Part shown: positions 17,581 to 26,818 of the stretch, piece after piece
Position numbering within the stretch: the first letter of the stretch is position 1
Layout of the letters: each line of letters opens with the position of its first letter
From: Hyphomicrobiales bacterium
Lineage (GTDB): Bacteria > Pseudomonadota > Alphaproteobacteria > Rhizobiales > Rhizobiaceae
DNA: 64,000 bases
Direction of reading: 5' to 3'
Assembly: GCA_900472575.1 (NCBI GenBank)
Contig: UCIV01000023.1
Span: 1-64,000, forward strand
Position numbers and translations under genes: made by a program
The notes under the pieces: model-generated
The model's database searches: none
What the model saw: only the letters and a program-made list of their open reading frames with translations
What the model was told of the DNA's origin: nothing

Positions 17581-18422
17581 TGCTCGGCTCCCTTGGCTGC
17601 GATAATCTCATGGACGAACAGGTGCACGCGCTTCTGCAGCGCGGCGAGATCGCGGTCGTTCTGGATGGTGAAGTCGTAACTGTAACCCTCGACGCCCATA
17701 TCAGCGGCGTTCGAGGTGACGCGCTCAGCGTCGGGCCGATCAACGAAGACGGTGAAGAATTCGCCAGAGACGAGTGTTTTCATGAACGCAATCGCGTCAG
17801 GTTCCCGAACGTGGATAAACCCGATTTGCATCATGAACGATGACTGAAAGATCGCACCGTCCATCCGGCTGACGACGGTTCGAGATACGAACCGGTCGTG
17901 CTTCTCCAGCGCGGATTTGATCTCCGCCATCAATGCGCGCTTTTCAGGCGTCTTGGGTTCTGCGCTGATGCCCGCCCGATCAAGGATCTCAATTACCGGA
18001 TCGATTGAACTCATGGCGTGAGCGCCCCAGCCTAGTTTTGCGAAGTATTTGCCGGCCATATCGACAAAGGTATCTTTGCCGGATCGTGGGTACCCGTTGA
18101 CGATGATGAACACCTTCCTCGGATCATGTATTCGCTTGAACGATTTCATCGACTTCTTCTCTTTGATGGCCTGGTGCCTCGGGCTATCGAGGTCGTAAGA
18201 GGGGCATCTTCGGATCTCTCCCATTCGAAATGCCCGTCTCCAGATTGGCCAAGCGCTCGCGCCCTTGGTGTAGAACTCTCTGGCTTTCCCATCGCGATCC
18301 AGCCAATAGGAGTGCAGGTTCCCGCGGCGATCCCGCGCGAATTTGACAGTCCCTCGGCCGAGCATTGCTGCTCCAAAAGCCACCATGAAGCAGTTCGCCG
18401 GAAACCTGACCGGCTTCCCCAT
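17577..18422 (-). CDS. Deoxynucleoside monophosphate kinase-like protein with N-terminal extension
   Basis: The P-loop NGYPRSGKDTF (residues ~109-119) and a later FVDRPDAERV-type lid/NMP segment identify an adenylate-kinase-like dNMP kinase. The frame is open for 91 residues before the likely domain start. That stretch (RDRRGNLHSYWLDRDGKAREF) looks like a small separate domain, so the protein is either a fusion starting at 18422 or two coupled products, the kinase then starting at ATG 18149 behind AGAGAAG. Overlaps thyX by four bases. Confidence 0.75.
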   Translation of the reverse strand: MGKPVRFPANCFMVAFGAAMLGRGTVKFARDRRGNLHSYWLDRDGKAREFYTKGASAWPIWRRAFRMGEIRRCPSYDLDSPRHQAIKEKKSMKSFKRIHDPRKVFIIVNGYPRSGKDTFVDMAGKYFAKLGWGAHAMSSIDPVIEILDRAGISAEPKTPEKRALMAEIKSALEKHDRFVSRTVVSRMDGAIFQSSFMMQIGFIHVREPDAIAFMKTLVSGEFFTVFVDRPDAERVTSNAADMGVEGYSYDFTIQNDRDLAALQKRVHLFVHEIIAAKGAEQ

Positions 18423-18425
18423 GCG

Positions 18426-19544
18426 CTAGACGCGCATGGGCATCAGGACGTACAGCGTGTCATCGCCTTCTTCGTCCTTGATGATCGTCGGGCTGCCGGC
18501 ATCTTGCAGATGGAAACGCGCGCGCTTGGACTGGATGTTGCCAAGAATGTCGTTGACGTACTTGGAGTTGAATCCAATCTGCAGCTGCGGCAACTCTGCA
18601 TCGAAGTCGATCTCGACGTCGTCTTCAGCCGCGCCGGAGTCGGGGTTGTTGACTTCGAGATGGAGATTGCCGGCGCTAAAGGTCATCTTGACGGCTTTGC
18701 CGCGCTCGCTCGAAATGGTCGAGACCCGGTCCGTGGCCGTCGAAATCGCCTTTGTGTCGGCGATCGCAACCACGTTATTCTCTGTCGGGATGACTCGCCG
18801 ATAGTCAGGGAATGTGCCGTCGATCAGCTTGGAACTGATGATTGCATCCCCGATTGTCAGGCGGATCTTGCTGTCGGAGACTTCGAGGAATACCTCTTTT
18901 TCGCCTTCCAGCATCTTGTCGAGCTCGCCGACGGTTTTCCGAGGGATGATAATCCCCGGCATGCCCGCAGCACCATCAGGTTGCTCAACGTTCGCCAGTG
19001 CGAGTCGGTGGCCATCTGTCGCGACGCCGCGGAGAACATCGCGCCCCTTATCCTCAGTCGCATGGAAAAAGATGCCGTTGAGATAGTACCTTGTCTCTTC
19101 AGTCGAGATGGCGAATTGCGTCCGGCTGATCAGCTTCTTCAACTGCGAGGCAGGCAGGCTAAATGAATGCGTGAACGATCCGACACTCATATCCGGCATA
19201 TCAGCTTCCGGTAGGCACTGAAGGGTGAACTTCGATCGCCCGGCGCCGACAGAAACCTCTTGTCCGCTCGCCTTCATCTCGAACGACACTGTCTCGCCGG
19301 AAAGCTTGCGGACGATATCGCTCAGCAGATGGGCCTGCACTGTGGTAACGCCTGGCGTCTCGATCTGAGCCGGAATGCTGATGCTGATTTCGAGATCAAG
19401 GTCGGTTGCGCGAAGCGATAGACTACCGTTCGAAGCCCGGATGACAACGTTTGCGAGGATCGGAACCGTATTCCGGCGCTCGACAACGCGCGAGATCTGA
19501 GCAAGCGCCTTGGTGATGATCCCTTTTTCTATAGAAAACTTCAA
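18426..19544 (-). CDS. dnaN: DNA polymerase III beta subunit (sliding clamp), copy 1
   Basis: At 372 residues it has the normal clamp length. Family landmarks include VVERRNTVPILANV near the N-terminus, TDLDLEI, YYLNGIFFH, VATDGHRLA, the DGTFPDYRRVIP strand and the C-terminal YVLMPMR end, which contacts polymerase ligands. It encircles DNA and tethers polymerase. A second, different clamp gene lies at 46481. The gene is embedded between the kinase and an exonuclease with 4-base overlaps, so it belongs to the phage operon. Confidence 0.95.
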   Translation of the reverse strand: MKFSIEKGIITKALAQISRVVERRNTVPILANVVIRASNGSLSLRATDLDLEISISIPAQIETPGVTTVQAHLLSDIVRKLSGETVSFEMKASGQEVSVGAGRSKFTLQCLPEADMPDMSVGSFTHSFSLPASQLKKLISRTQFAISTEETRYYLNGIFFHATEDKGRDVLRGVATDGHRLALANVEQPDGAAGMPGIIIPRKTVGELDKMLEGEKEVFLEVSDSKIRLTIGDAIISSKLIDGTFPDYRRVIPTENNVVAIADTKAISTATDRVSTISSERGKAVKMTFSAGNLHLEVNNPDSGAAEDDVEIDFDAELPQLQIGFNSKYVNDILGNIQSKRARFHLQDAGSPTIIKDEEGDDTLYVLMPMRV

Positions 19545-20458
19545 AGCGGAAGCTCCATGGTGTTGGTGTCGCGGGGATCGGCGTGCTCGGCCTGCGCCGG
19601 CTCAACCGGTTGGTCATTGAAGCGATCGATCTCGGACATGCTGTTGGCGCGAAACTGTCGGTTCAGCTGTTGGCGTTCCCACTCGTTGCGTTGGTCGATC
19701 TCGCGCTGCTCCAAGTGATAGCGAGCAGTGTGCTTCGTGTCGGCGTCGAAGTCCTTCGAAAGAATCCATTCGAGGAAGCCGCTATCTACGTCTTTCCAAG
19801 GGGTACCTTTTCCGCCATTCCGCCATTTCTCCCCGATCTTGCAGCGAACCAGAAGGGCCGGTTCGTTGGTCCACTTGATCAAGGTCTCCACCGAGTGACC
19901 TGCGTTTAGCGCCTCACGCAGCGTGAAAGCCGTGACATAAGCATCTGGCAGTGCGCGGTGCGTCGGAAGGGCTCTCTGACGATCGAGACCTTCCGGATTG
20001 AGGAAGTAGCGGATCGCGTTGTTGGAATGCGACATGGAGTCGGGCCACAGACGGAGAGCCACCTTGTAGGTATCAATCCATGGCAGGCCGCCGGCCGCAT
20101 CGCCGATCAGCGTCTTCTCGCATTCGATGTTGTGGGCGGCCAGAGCGACGATCTTCTGGATCGGGTGGCTGACAAAAATAACGTGGGGCGCCACCTCAGA
20201 CCAAGCCGGGGAATCCTCGACGTCCTTGTCGATCAGATTGTGGATCGCTGATGTCTCGGCTGGAATCGGCGCATGTGGCTTGACCAGCGTCGTGAGTGTT
20301 TCGACGAAATCGCCAACCTCCCAGTCATAGGGATTGCCAAGCATATCGACGTTTTTGGCTATGAGGTCGATGTGACCATACTCCACGATGCCAGGCTCAC
20401 CCTCGATCGGCTCAGGGCCGGTCTCCAGGTCGATAACGCGGATACGGTAGCCCATCAT
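19541..20458 (-). CDS. DnaQ-like exonuclease with C-terminal DUF3820-like domain
   Basis: In the 305-residue protein the exonuclease part has VIDLETG (D9/E11), AAHNIECEK in the middle and HRALPDAYVTAF (DEDDh end). After residue ~200 comes CKIGEKWRNGGKGTPWKDV and SGFLEWILSKDFD, typical of the DUF3820 'quorum-regulated' domain often fused to phage exonucleases. Likely proofreading or DNA-processing partner of the clamp gene just downstream (ATGA overlap). Confidence 0.85.
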   Translation of the reverse strand: MMGYRIRVIDLETGPEPIEGEPGIVEYGHIDLIAKNVDMLGNPYDWEVGDFVETLTTLVKPHAPIPAETSAIHNLIDKDVEDSPAWSEVAPHVIFVSHPIQKIVALAAHNIECEKTLIGDAAGGLPWIDTYKVALRLWPDSMSHSNNAIRYFLNPEGLDRQRALPTHRALPDAYVTAFTLREALNAGHSVETLIKWTNEPALLVRCKIGEKWRNGGKGTPWKDVDSGFLEWILSKDFDADTKHTARYHLEQREIDQRNEWERQQLNRQFRANSMSEIDRFNDQPVEPAQAEHADPRDTNTMELPL

Positions 20459-20994
20459 GCTACCTCGACGTCTGAGAGGACGCGCATCGAGACGATCGAG
20501 TCCGGATCGAGAACGGGCTCACCCTTCTTGATCTGGTCGATGATGTCCATGCCTTCGATGACCTCGCCCCAGACAGAATATTGCTTGTTCAGCCATGGAG
20601 CGTCGGTGAAGCAGATAAAGAACTGTGAGTTGGCCGAGTTCGGGTTCTGCGAACGGGCCATCGAGACGGTACCGCGAACGTGCGGCACGGCCGAGAATTC
20701 AGCCTTCAGGTCCGGCTTGTCGGAACCGCCCATGCCGGCGCGCGACGGGTTGAAGCTCTCGCCGCCCTTCTTGCCGAACTTCACGTCACCGGTCTGGGCC
20801 ATGAAATCGACAATGACGCGATGGAAAACGACGCCATCATAGGCTTCTTCGCGGGCCAATTCCTTGATGCGGGCGACGTGAGCCGGTGCCACATCAGGCA
20901 ACAGCTTGATCAGAACCTCCCCTTTGGTGGTCTTCATAAGGAGGGCATTTTCGCGGTCGGTAATCGTGTTCGTCACTTGAACAAAACCTTTCAT
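20455..20994 (-). CDS. Cyclophilin-type peptidyl-prolyl isomerase
   Basis: The 179-residue single-domain cyclophilin has YDGVVFHRVIVDFMAQTGD, the Gln-rich SANSQFFICF strand and the WLNKQYSVWGEVIEGMDI segment, all in family order. No signal peptide, so it acts in the cytoplasm. Such genes are rare in phage replication operons; it may fold or switch a replication protein. Five bases separate it from recT. Confidence 0.93.
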   Translation of the reverse strand: MKGFVQVTNTITDRENALLMKTTKGEVLIKLLPDVAPAHVARIKELAREEAYDGVVFHRVIVDFMAQTGDVKFGKKGGESFNPSRAGMGGSDKPDLKAEFSAVPHVRGTVSMARSQNPNSANSQFFICFTDAPWLNKQYSVWGEVIEGMDIIDQIKKGEPVLDPDSIVSMRVLSDVEVA

Positions 20995-20999
20995 GTCGA

Positions 21000-22193
21000 T
21001 CAGAGAGCGTTAAACGATTTGTCGATAAGGCCCTTCACCTCAGCCTTTGTGGCTTCAGCGTTGATCTCGTTTGCCATTCGTCTCAGGTGGACGCCGATGA
21101 TGTTGCGGCAGAGTGTTGCGTCTGCTGGCGCTGCTGGCTTTCCGCCCTTGTCGTTCCAGAAGGCATCGGTTGCATTACCGGCCTTAGTGATGTCGGCGTC
21201 GCGACCGTTTCCGGTGCCTGCAAAGCGCAGGAGTGCAGAAGAGAATTCTTCGAAGATGCCAGCGGAAGCGCGGGGGGAGGGGGTTGATGCGCCTCCGCTG
21301 GACTTCTCATCGCCACCCTGGGAGGACTGTGACGACGAATTGCTTGAGGGACGACGCGTTTGCTTCGCGGGCGGGTCGATAATCTCACCCGACACAGCGT
21401 CCGGCGTTTCGGCCTTGCAAGTCTCGATCCGATCCATCGGCATCGAGGTGCTGGTATGCTGAAGTTGCTTCGTCACGTTATCTGCGCTGAAACCGTCAGA
21501 AGTCGGTCCGCCGAACCTTGTTGCGAGAGACGGAGAGATGTCACGAGCGCGCTGCGCATCACGCTCCATCCGCACTTCCAGCAGTTCGTCATCAGCGAGA
21601 ACGCCCATAACTGCAGCTGGTTTGTAGATGCGCGCCCATTCTCTGGAGCCGCGATAGACAAGCATCTTGGCATAGGTATCCGGCTTCCACGGCGATCCGT
21701 TGCCGCTGGTTTTCCACGCGCTGACAGAACCATCCATGATCTTGTAGCCGGGGACTCTGATGCCAGGCTTCAGTTGGCTGACGACATCTTCAGGAAGAGG
21801 ACGATCGGACAAGTACAGGTGGTAGGCCTCGCTTCGAGGATCGCCGGTGTAGTAGTGATGGAGTACGATACCGAAGTTCGCTTCGAGAACGGCCGAGATG
21901 ACCTTGCCCTCGAATCCGAGTTTGCCATGAACGATCGCCGCGCACTGCAGAAGTGCGAACGGCGACTGGTTCCACCTGTCTGCCTGCTCGCAGACGGCAA
22001 AAACGTTTGCAATCACTTGCTCGCGAGTCAGTGCCGTCTTGTTGTTGGAGTTGCCTTCTGTTCGCAATGACTCCGGCACGAGGCTGGAGCTGCCGATACG
22101 CTCAGCAAGCGACCAAAGGTACTCAAGGCGCTCAGGATTGATGGCTGCTGACGGGCGGTAGACGTCAGGTTCCTGCGTGATGATATCGTTCAT
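21000..22193 (-). CDS. recT: RecT-family single-strand annealing protein
   Basis: The 397-residue protein has a family core at residues ~60-220: QADRWNQSPFALLQCAAIVHGKLGFEGK and, later, VYRGSREWARIYKPAAVMG. A Ser/Pro-rich linker (~270-310) leads to a C-terminal region that probably binds SSB or the exonuclease. It anneals complementary single strands in phage recombination. The start overlaps the exonuclease stop, the usual RecE/RecT arrangement. Confidence 0.92.
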   Translation of the reverse strand: MNDIITQEPDVYRPSAAINPERLEYLWSLAERIGSSSLVPESLRTEGNSNNKTALTREQVIANVFAVCEQADRWNQSPFALLQCAAIVHGKLGFEGKVISAVLEANFGIVLHHYYTGDPRSEAYHLYLSDRPLPEDVVSQLKPGIRVPGYKIMDGSVSAWKTSGNGSPWKPDTYAKMLVYRGSREWARIYKPAAVMGVLADDELLEVRMERDAQRARDISPSLATRFGGPTSDGFSADNVTKQLQHTSTSMPMDRIETCKAETPDAVSGEIIDPPAKQTRRPSSNSSSQSSQGGDEKSSGGASTPSPRASAGIFEEFSSALLRFAGTGNGRDADITKAGNATDAFWNDKGGKPAAPADATLCRNIIGVHLRRMANEINAEATKAEVKGLIDKSFNAL

Positions 22194-23158
22194 TGTGCGA
22201 GTTCCTGCTTGATCTGTTCAAGACGGCGTTTTGCCCATTCACGGGTCCAGTTGGTCCGCCTCACAAAGCCACCGTCGCCGGCCGCGTTCTTTGGTCCAGG
22301 CCAGTAGTTGTCGCTGAGCGCGCGCGAGAAGAGTTGCAGCGCGGCCGAGTTCTCTTCGATGCCAGCCTGGACGTCATCAGGATGGATGGTGTCGACGCGG
22401 ACGCTGTGAGGGCGTTTCTGCTCGACATAGACGAGGAAGAAGTTCTCCATTGTCCGGCCGAAGACGTATCGGACGGCCTCAAACGTAAGCGCCGCCTGCT
22501 GGTGATAGCCGCGGTCGCCGAGGCCTCGTGAGATCCCATCATCAAAGACGTCAGCGACGCACTTGAGATCGGCGCCATCGGCGTCATTCGGTACTGCGTC
22601 GGGGCGTGACTTCACCCAGATCCCGGTTTCAGGGTCGGGGTAGAACATAGAAAGCTCAACATGGCCGTTGAGGATTCCGCCCTGAAGCGCCGGCTCGCGA
22701 GCGAGGCTCTGAGACATGCCCTTGATGTAATCAAGCTGGTCTGGCTTGATGACGGTAAGACCTTCGAGCGCCTGCTCAGCAAGCCAGTCCTTGCAAGTCT
22801 TGTTCGCTCCGTGCCAATCCCGTCCATCCGGCGCTTTAGTTGGCCGCAGGACGAAGAAACGGTTGAACTCTCCTTCGCCGAGCAACAGGTGGTGTGCCGC
22901 TCGACCGAGAATTGTAGCTTCCGTATCCTGGAACGGTTCGCGGTCTGGGTTCAGAGGCGATTGGTTCCAGTAATGCGCGAGGCTCTTCGAGAAGATCGTG
23001 CGCAGCTGGCTGGAGCTGATCGACGGACCGACGCAAGGTTGACCGTGATAGACGTCCATGGGCATGTTTCGGATGGCGCAAGGGATATCGACCTTCACGC
23101 CCGGCACGTAATCGTAGATCCCGAAATCGTCCTTCTGGAAATCGAGGTAGCTGCTCAT
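22190..23158 (-). CDS. RecE-like PD-(D/E)XK exonuclease
   Basis: At 322 residues, the N-terminal SISSSQLRTIFSKSLAHYW, GRAAHHLLLGEGEF and the core GHVELSMFY / KSRPDAVP / ADLKC strands match the RecE C-terminal/DUF3799 exonuclease family. The metal site is D (in RPD), then D-L-K. A YHQQAAL helix follows. It resects DNA ends to feed RecT. Overlaps both neighbours by four bases. Confidence 0.88.
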   Translation of the reverse strand: MSSYLDFQKDDFGIYDYVPGVKVDIPCAIRNMPMDVYHGQPCVGPSISSSQLRTIFSKSLAHYWNQSPLNPDREPFQDTEATILGRAAHHLLLGEGEFNRFFVLRPTKAPDGRDWHGANKTCKDWLAEQALEGLTVIKPDQLDYIKGMSQSLAREPALQGGILNGHVELSMFYPDPETGIWVKSRPDAVPNDADGADLKCVADVFDDGISRGLGDRGYHQQAALTFEAVRYVFGRTMENFFLVYVEQKRPHSVRVDTIHPDDVQAGIEENSAALQLFSRALSDNYWPGPKNAAGDGGFVRRTNWTREWAKRRLEQIKQELAQ

Positions 23159-24480
23159 TCGGCTGCCTCCACGAATTCCTCAGCCTTAACCTGGCCATCC
23201 TCGATGACAACTGCACCGGGGCTGTCGGACTGGACTGTCTCAATCCATACCTGGTAGTCATTCTTCTCGGCGAGTTCTGCAACAATCTTCATTGCATCGT
23301 CGTCGAGCAACGATCCTTCGCGGATCATGATGACCCGCAGACGTGGGTTGGCGGCCATACCCATTTCGCAGCCGGCGCGGATTTGCTCAGCGGTAGACGC
23401 TTGATCGAAGGGAACGCCGTTGAGTGTGACGAAACCGTCTCCAAAGCCGATGCCTTCAACGGGGAGGTCAGCTTTTTCGATCGCCTTCATCTTGCGATCG
23501 TTGCTGGCGTCGATATCCTTGCTAAGCTGATCTGCTTCAGCTTCGGCTGTCGAAACTTCCGCGATCAGCTGATCCAGGCGGATTCGGAGTTGGACCTGCG
23601 AGTTGGTTCGGTTTGCTTCGTTGATCCGCGAGCGCACCTCATCGGCGCTCTTGGCTTCTGGAAGGTCGCCGGCTTCCTTGAGTTTCTGACGGCGCTCTTC
23701 TGCCAGCTCGCGTTTTTCAACTGCCTGAGTTTCGGCTTCGTCGGCCTGACGGCGGAGCTCGGCCGCGCGATCATCAAGGTTTTTCGCCTCGATCTCAAAA
23801 CGATCAGCCTCATCAGCAACGCGCTGTCGATTAGATCGACGCATCTCGATGTTGGCGTTGTGCTCGCCGACCTGCTGCAGCTCATCAGTGAGAGCGGATA
23901 CGTCGATCTCAACCTCAGGAGTACCATCCGGCACAATGATGCCGGCGGCTTGCGATTTTAGGTCTTTGACGCGACGATTGACGTCGGTCCGCCGATCGAA
24001 TGCAGCCTTACGAACGCGCTCCTCTTCCTCGAAATCGAAGTCAGGCACGAACCGCTTCATCAGCTCGAACTGCTCGTTCGGCTTCTTGCGGGTAAATTCG
24101 AGGGGGTCGAAGGTGAGGTCGCCTATAAGCTTGTTCAGAACGGCCTGAGGTGACTGGAAACGAGCACCCTCTTCGCTTTCCACGACGACTGAACTCGTGA
24201 AGGAGTTGTCTTCCTGGCGAGTGAAGGTGCGGCGGATCGTCAGGCCGCCGAGGTTAACTTCGGTGACGGCCTTCTTTGATCCGTTTCTGATTGGCTGGGA
24301 AGGGATCACCTTGTTGCCACCCAGGGCATAGAAGATACTGTCCAGAACTGAGCTTTTGCCGTTTCCGTTCTTGCCGGTGATTTCAACGATGCGTCCGTTC
24401 GGGGTGATCGAGACGGCTTTGATGCGCTTCACGTTTTCCGTCAGAAGCTGGACGATCTTGTAGGTTTTGTCAGACATCAT
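23155..24480 (-). CDS. RecF/SMC-like AAA ATPase
   Basis: In the 441-residue protein, Walker A GKNGNGKSS (residues ~37-45) sits in an SMC/RecF-type N-terminus. A long coiled coil runs ~145-330, then the C-terminal half has PFDQASTAEQIRAGCEMG (signature-like) and LRVIMIREGSLLDDD (Walker B region). It is a short Rad50-like ATPase found beside phage RecT and exonuclease genes and probably helps end processing. ATG 24477 is an equally good start. Confidence 0.88.
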   Translation of the reverse strand: MMSDKTYKIVQLLTENVKRIKAVSITPNGRIVEITGKNGNGKSSVLDSIFYALGGNKVIPSQPIRNGSKKAVTEVNLGGLTIRRTFTRQEDNSFTSSVVVESEEGARFQSPQAVLNKLIGDLTFDPLEFTRKKPNEQFELMKRFVPDFDFEEEERVRKAAFDRRTDVNRRVKDLKSQAAGIIVPDGTPEVEIDVSALTDELQQVGEHNANIEMRRSNRQRVADEADRFEIEAKNLDDRAAELRRQADEAETQAVEKRELAEERRQKLKEAGDLPEAKSADEVRSRINEANRTNSQVQLRIRLDQLIAEVSTAEAEADQLSKDIDASNDRKMKAIEKADLPVEGIGFGDGFVTLNGVPFDQASTAEQIRAGCEMGMAANPRLRVIMIREGSLLDDDAMKIVAELAEKNDYQVWIETVQSDSPGAVVIEDGQVKAEEFVEAAE

Positions 24481-24523
24481 CGGTCCGTTCAGGTATTTCA
24501 GCGATGGCCTTCGTGAGTGGGCT

Positions 24524-24739
24524 CTACTTGAGCGCCGGGCCTATCTGCTCGAGCATCAGTTCCGTGATGCGTCGCTGGGTAAGGTCATCCGCCTTGAGGA
24601 ATTCGAAGTGCGGTGCCTGGCGGAAGCGGATCCGTTGATCCGCTTGCCGCGTTTGATCTGGGTAGATATCGATCGGATCGATGTGGATCATCGCTGCGAT
24701 GACATTGCGAGTGAGCCGTTGAAGCTGATCAAGCTCCAT
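24524..24739 (-). CDS. Small unknown protein
   Basis: The 71-residue product's start lies eleven bases inside the previous gene. It contains ALTRNVIAAMI-type helices and an acidic/basic middle (FEFLKADDLTQRRIT). No family recognised. Probably expressed from the leftward promoter at 25.25 kb. Confidence 0.6.
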   Translation of the reverse strand: MELDQLQRLTRNVIAAMIHIDPIDIYPDQTRQADQRIRFRQAPHFEFLKADDLTQRRITELMLEQIGPALK

Positions 24740-25007
24740 CGCCGGAGATCCGGGCTTCTTCGATCACTTTCATCTGGCGGGAGAGTGCCTCAAAATGTTC
24801 AGCATATTCGCCGTGGCTGCGGACAGCCGCATCTGAAAACTGTCTGTAGCGCTTGGCCTTCCAGTCCGGCATGCGAGCAAGAGCGTCGACTGCTGACCTT
24901 TGAGTTCTCGCAGCTTCGTCGCGATGAAACTTTGCGACGGAATACATTTGTGAAGACGAGCTTCCCTGCGCGAAAGCCTCGTCGATCGAGATCGCGGTAA
25001 TGGCCAT
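24729..25007 (-). CDS. Small helical protein, first gene of the leftward operon
   Basis: The 92-residue, Ala-rich and helical product is the first clear gene after the operator-controlled promoter, with a leader of ~225 bases. The leader holds only very short frames. Function unknown. Confidence 0.65.
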   Translation of the reverse strand: MAITAISIDEAFAQGSSSSQMYSVAKFHRDEAARTQRSAVDALARMPDWKAKRYRQFSDAAVRSHGEYAEHFEALSRQMKVIEEARISGDGA

Positions 25008-25231
25008 GAGCCAACCTCAATGTTTGGAATTGTTGGGAGGGCAGTTGTCAGCTCATACCCAGGAGCTCAGTCTTCGAAATTTTCCATTGGTGTGGATCAA
25101 AAGATCCGCGCGCACCGCGCTGCCAGTGTTTCGGGACACGTCTCCTCGAGACCTCCAGTCATCACCACGAGGTGAGTATGGTTCTCCCGGAGGAAGGCTG
25201 GGTAGCAGCCATTCGATTGATGATGACGAAA

Positions 25232-25275
25232 GGAATATGCCGTTCGGAATTATTTGTCAACATGCCAAACGGAAT
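25232..25275 (-). promoter_or_regulatory. Leftward early promoter with two operators (site A)
   Basis: On the minus strand TTGACA (25260-25255) is followed after 17 bases by TATTCC (25237-25232). Operator ATGCCGTTCGGAAT (25237-25250) fills the spacer, and ATGCCAAACGGAAT (25262-25275) lies just upstream of the -35. Centres are 25 bases apart. A bound repressor would block RNA polymerase. This is the only good promoter before the 25.0-6.4 kb operon. Confidence 0.8.
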
Positions 25276-25339
25276 TATTTTGATTGACGGAGGAATATCG
25301 ATCTGTATGTTGACGGTCAGCGGCGTCGATAGAGGCGCT

Positions 25340-25380
25340 GAAAAAGAAAGACCCCGACGACGTTGGCGCGTCTCGGGGTC
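25340..25380 (-). terminator. Rho-independent terminator (leftward)
   Basis: On the minus strand an 8-bp stem (GACCCCGA with TCGGGGTC) and a short loop are followed by TTTCTTTTT. It would stop transcripts from the leftward XRE gene at 25868-26254 before they enter the operator-controlled promoter. Confidence 0.85.
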
Positions 25381-25867
25381 GGAACTGGAGTCTTGGATTC
25401 GGGGTCGATCCAGCTGAAGAACTGATAGCAGTGTTCTTCTTTTGTTTCAATCCTCCTATCAAGAAAACACGCGCTACCTCAGCTCGAACACGCTTGCCGC
25501 TCGCAAGGGCGCCGGCGTGATCCTTTATCGGCGACCCGGTGCAATTCCGGTGCAGGTGAATCCGAGAGCGCGGGGTCTAGTGTCCTAACGTGCTGCCTGA
25601 AAGTAAGGACTGCTGGGTATCGAAAGACCTGGCGGCGGCTCTAGAGAGGCTCGTCCGGGTTTCATGGGCTCCATAGACACCTCCTCCTCCTTGGATTGAT
25701 TTCCATGGGGGTAGGGGGGTCTATGGCAGATAGGAGGTCTGAACCGGTTTCATAGGAGGGAAAAGAGAAGGATCTCAAGGTTTCAGTTTACGCTGTGTTT
25801 CTCTGAGAAATGAGAACGGAAAACTTAAAATCGATGAGTAAGCATAACGGGTAAGATTAATTTCAGT
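25381..25867. other. Non-coding stretch with strong dyad symmetry
   Basis: No open frame is convincing. On the plus strand CCATAGAC (25671-25678) pairs with GTCTATGG (25719-25726), and the pairing extends through CCTCCTCC/GGGGGG-rich arms. Short repeats of GGTTTCAT...AGGAGG occur near 25659 and 25749. It may encode a structured RNA or an untranslated leader region. A cobalamin-riboswitch-like string near 25540 does not hold up. Confidence 0.4.
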
Positions 25868-26254
25868 CTATGGTCCGGTATTGATGGATTTTATGACGTG
25901 AAGCGAGTCACGATAGAAATCAACTATCATCTTCGCTTTCTCATCAATCGAAATATTTGCAGCATGCATACGGATACATATTTGCTCGACGCTTTTCACG
26001 GAGTCCCGCAGAAGCTCGTAATTCAAAATACCAGGGCCGCCAATTATCTCAGCAGGAGAGCATTGGTAAAGTGCAGAGGCATTTTCGATAAGTCTCTGCG
26101 TGTATGGCGACTTAGCGTTCTCGATTTGGGAAAGCAAAGATCTCGAGATCTGCAGTTCTTTCGCTGCATCTTCTTGAGACAGTCTAGAGGTCCGACGCCA
26201 TTCTCTAAGAAAAGTGCGTGTCAAATGGACCTTAGGTTTAGATTTTGGCGCCAC
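25868..26254 (-). CDS. XRE-family HTH regulator
   Basis: From GTG 26254 (GGAGGA five bases before) the product has 128 residues; in-frame ATGs further upstream lack ribosome sites. The HTH is RTSRLSQEDAAKELQISRS with LLSQIENAKSP (residues ~20-52). The C-terminal ~70 residues are helical and may dimerise. Markedly AT-richer than its neighbours. Its helix differs from those of the two regulators at 27 kb, so it likely reads another operator. Confidence 0.85.
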   Translation of the reverse strand: MAPKSKPKVHLTRTFLREWRRTSRLSQEDAAKELQISRSLLSQIENAKSPYTQRLIENASALYQCSPAEIIGGPGILNYELLRDSVKSVEQICIRMHAANISIDEKAKMIVDFYRDSLHVIKSINTGP

Positions 26255-26590
26255 ATATTCCTCCACGTGCATCGTTGTGGGTCGGGCTAACATCGCGCAA
26301 GCCGCTTTATTTTCAAGCAGCATTTCAAGTTGTGCCGGGAGAATTTCAGGTTGAGTTGCGTTCCATCAATGACATGTAAAAAAGCACATATGAAAAGTCT
26401 GGTTTGACAGGTCATAATGTTAAATGACATTAACAATCTGTAAATGCGCATAAGGGGAATGCTGTCTTGCTGAGGGTAATGCGTAAGTGAATAAAATCCC
26501 ATCTACAGGAAAATATCCCTATCAACTGCCGTCTGCCTATTGCCAATGTTCACATTTTGATCCAGTCTGCTGGTGAAGAGTTTAGGTGTC
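26255..26590. promoter_or_regulatory. AT-rich divergent promoter region
   Basis: Lies between the leftward XRE gene and the rightward gene at 26591. It holds TTGACA at about 26412 and interlocking dyads (AATGTTAAATGACATT at about 26418-26433), a plausible operator for the XRE protein. No open frame here looks coding. Confidence 0.45.
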
Positions 26591-26818
26591 ATGACTATTA
26601 CAGGTATATGCATGCCAGCAGTTTCATCAGCATCGGAAGCGGGGGAGCCTCAGCAGATCGCGGGAGTTGAGCGACTTACTGAGGAAGTAGAGAATTGTCT
26701 CGATCGCTTGGAAACTGCGCTCGCTGCGCGCTACGGCGGCACCTGGTCGGCGACATTCACCGCGAACAATGACGCGGTGATGATCCTCAAAGGATTAGGC
26801 GGCGACGCTCGTCTGTAG
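26591..26818 (+). CDS. Small acidic protein of unknown function
   Basis: The 75-residue product is taken from ATG 26591 (TTTAGG before it); a GTG six codons earlier is possible. The C-terminal part (LDRLETALAARYGGTWSATF) looks structured. The 3' end overlaps the end of the convergent regulator gene by 24 bases. Confidence 0.5.
   Translation: MTITGICMPAVSSASEAGEPQQIAGVERLTEEVENCLDRLETALAARYGGTWSATFTANNDAVMILKGLGGDARL

Noticed and set aside
18126..19166. 346-codon plus-strand frame
   Set aside because: Antisense to the first clamp gene and kinase; no ribosome site.
25520..25600. Possible cobalamin riboswitch
   Set aside because: Short strings resemble parts of the conserved core, but the B12 box and order of elements are missing and no cobalamin gene follows.
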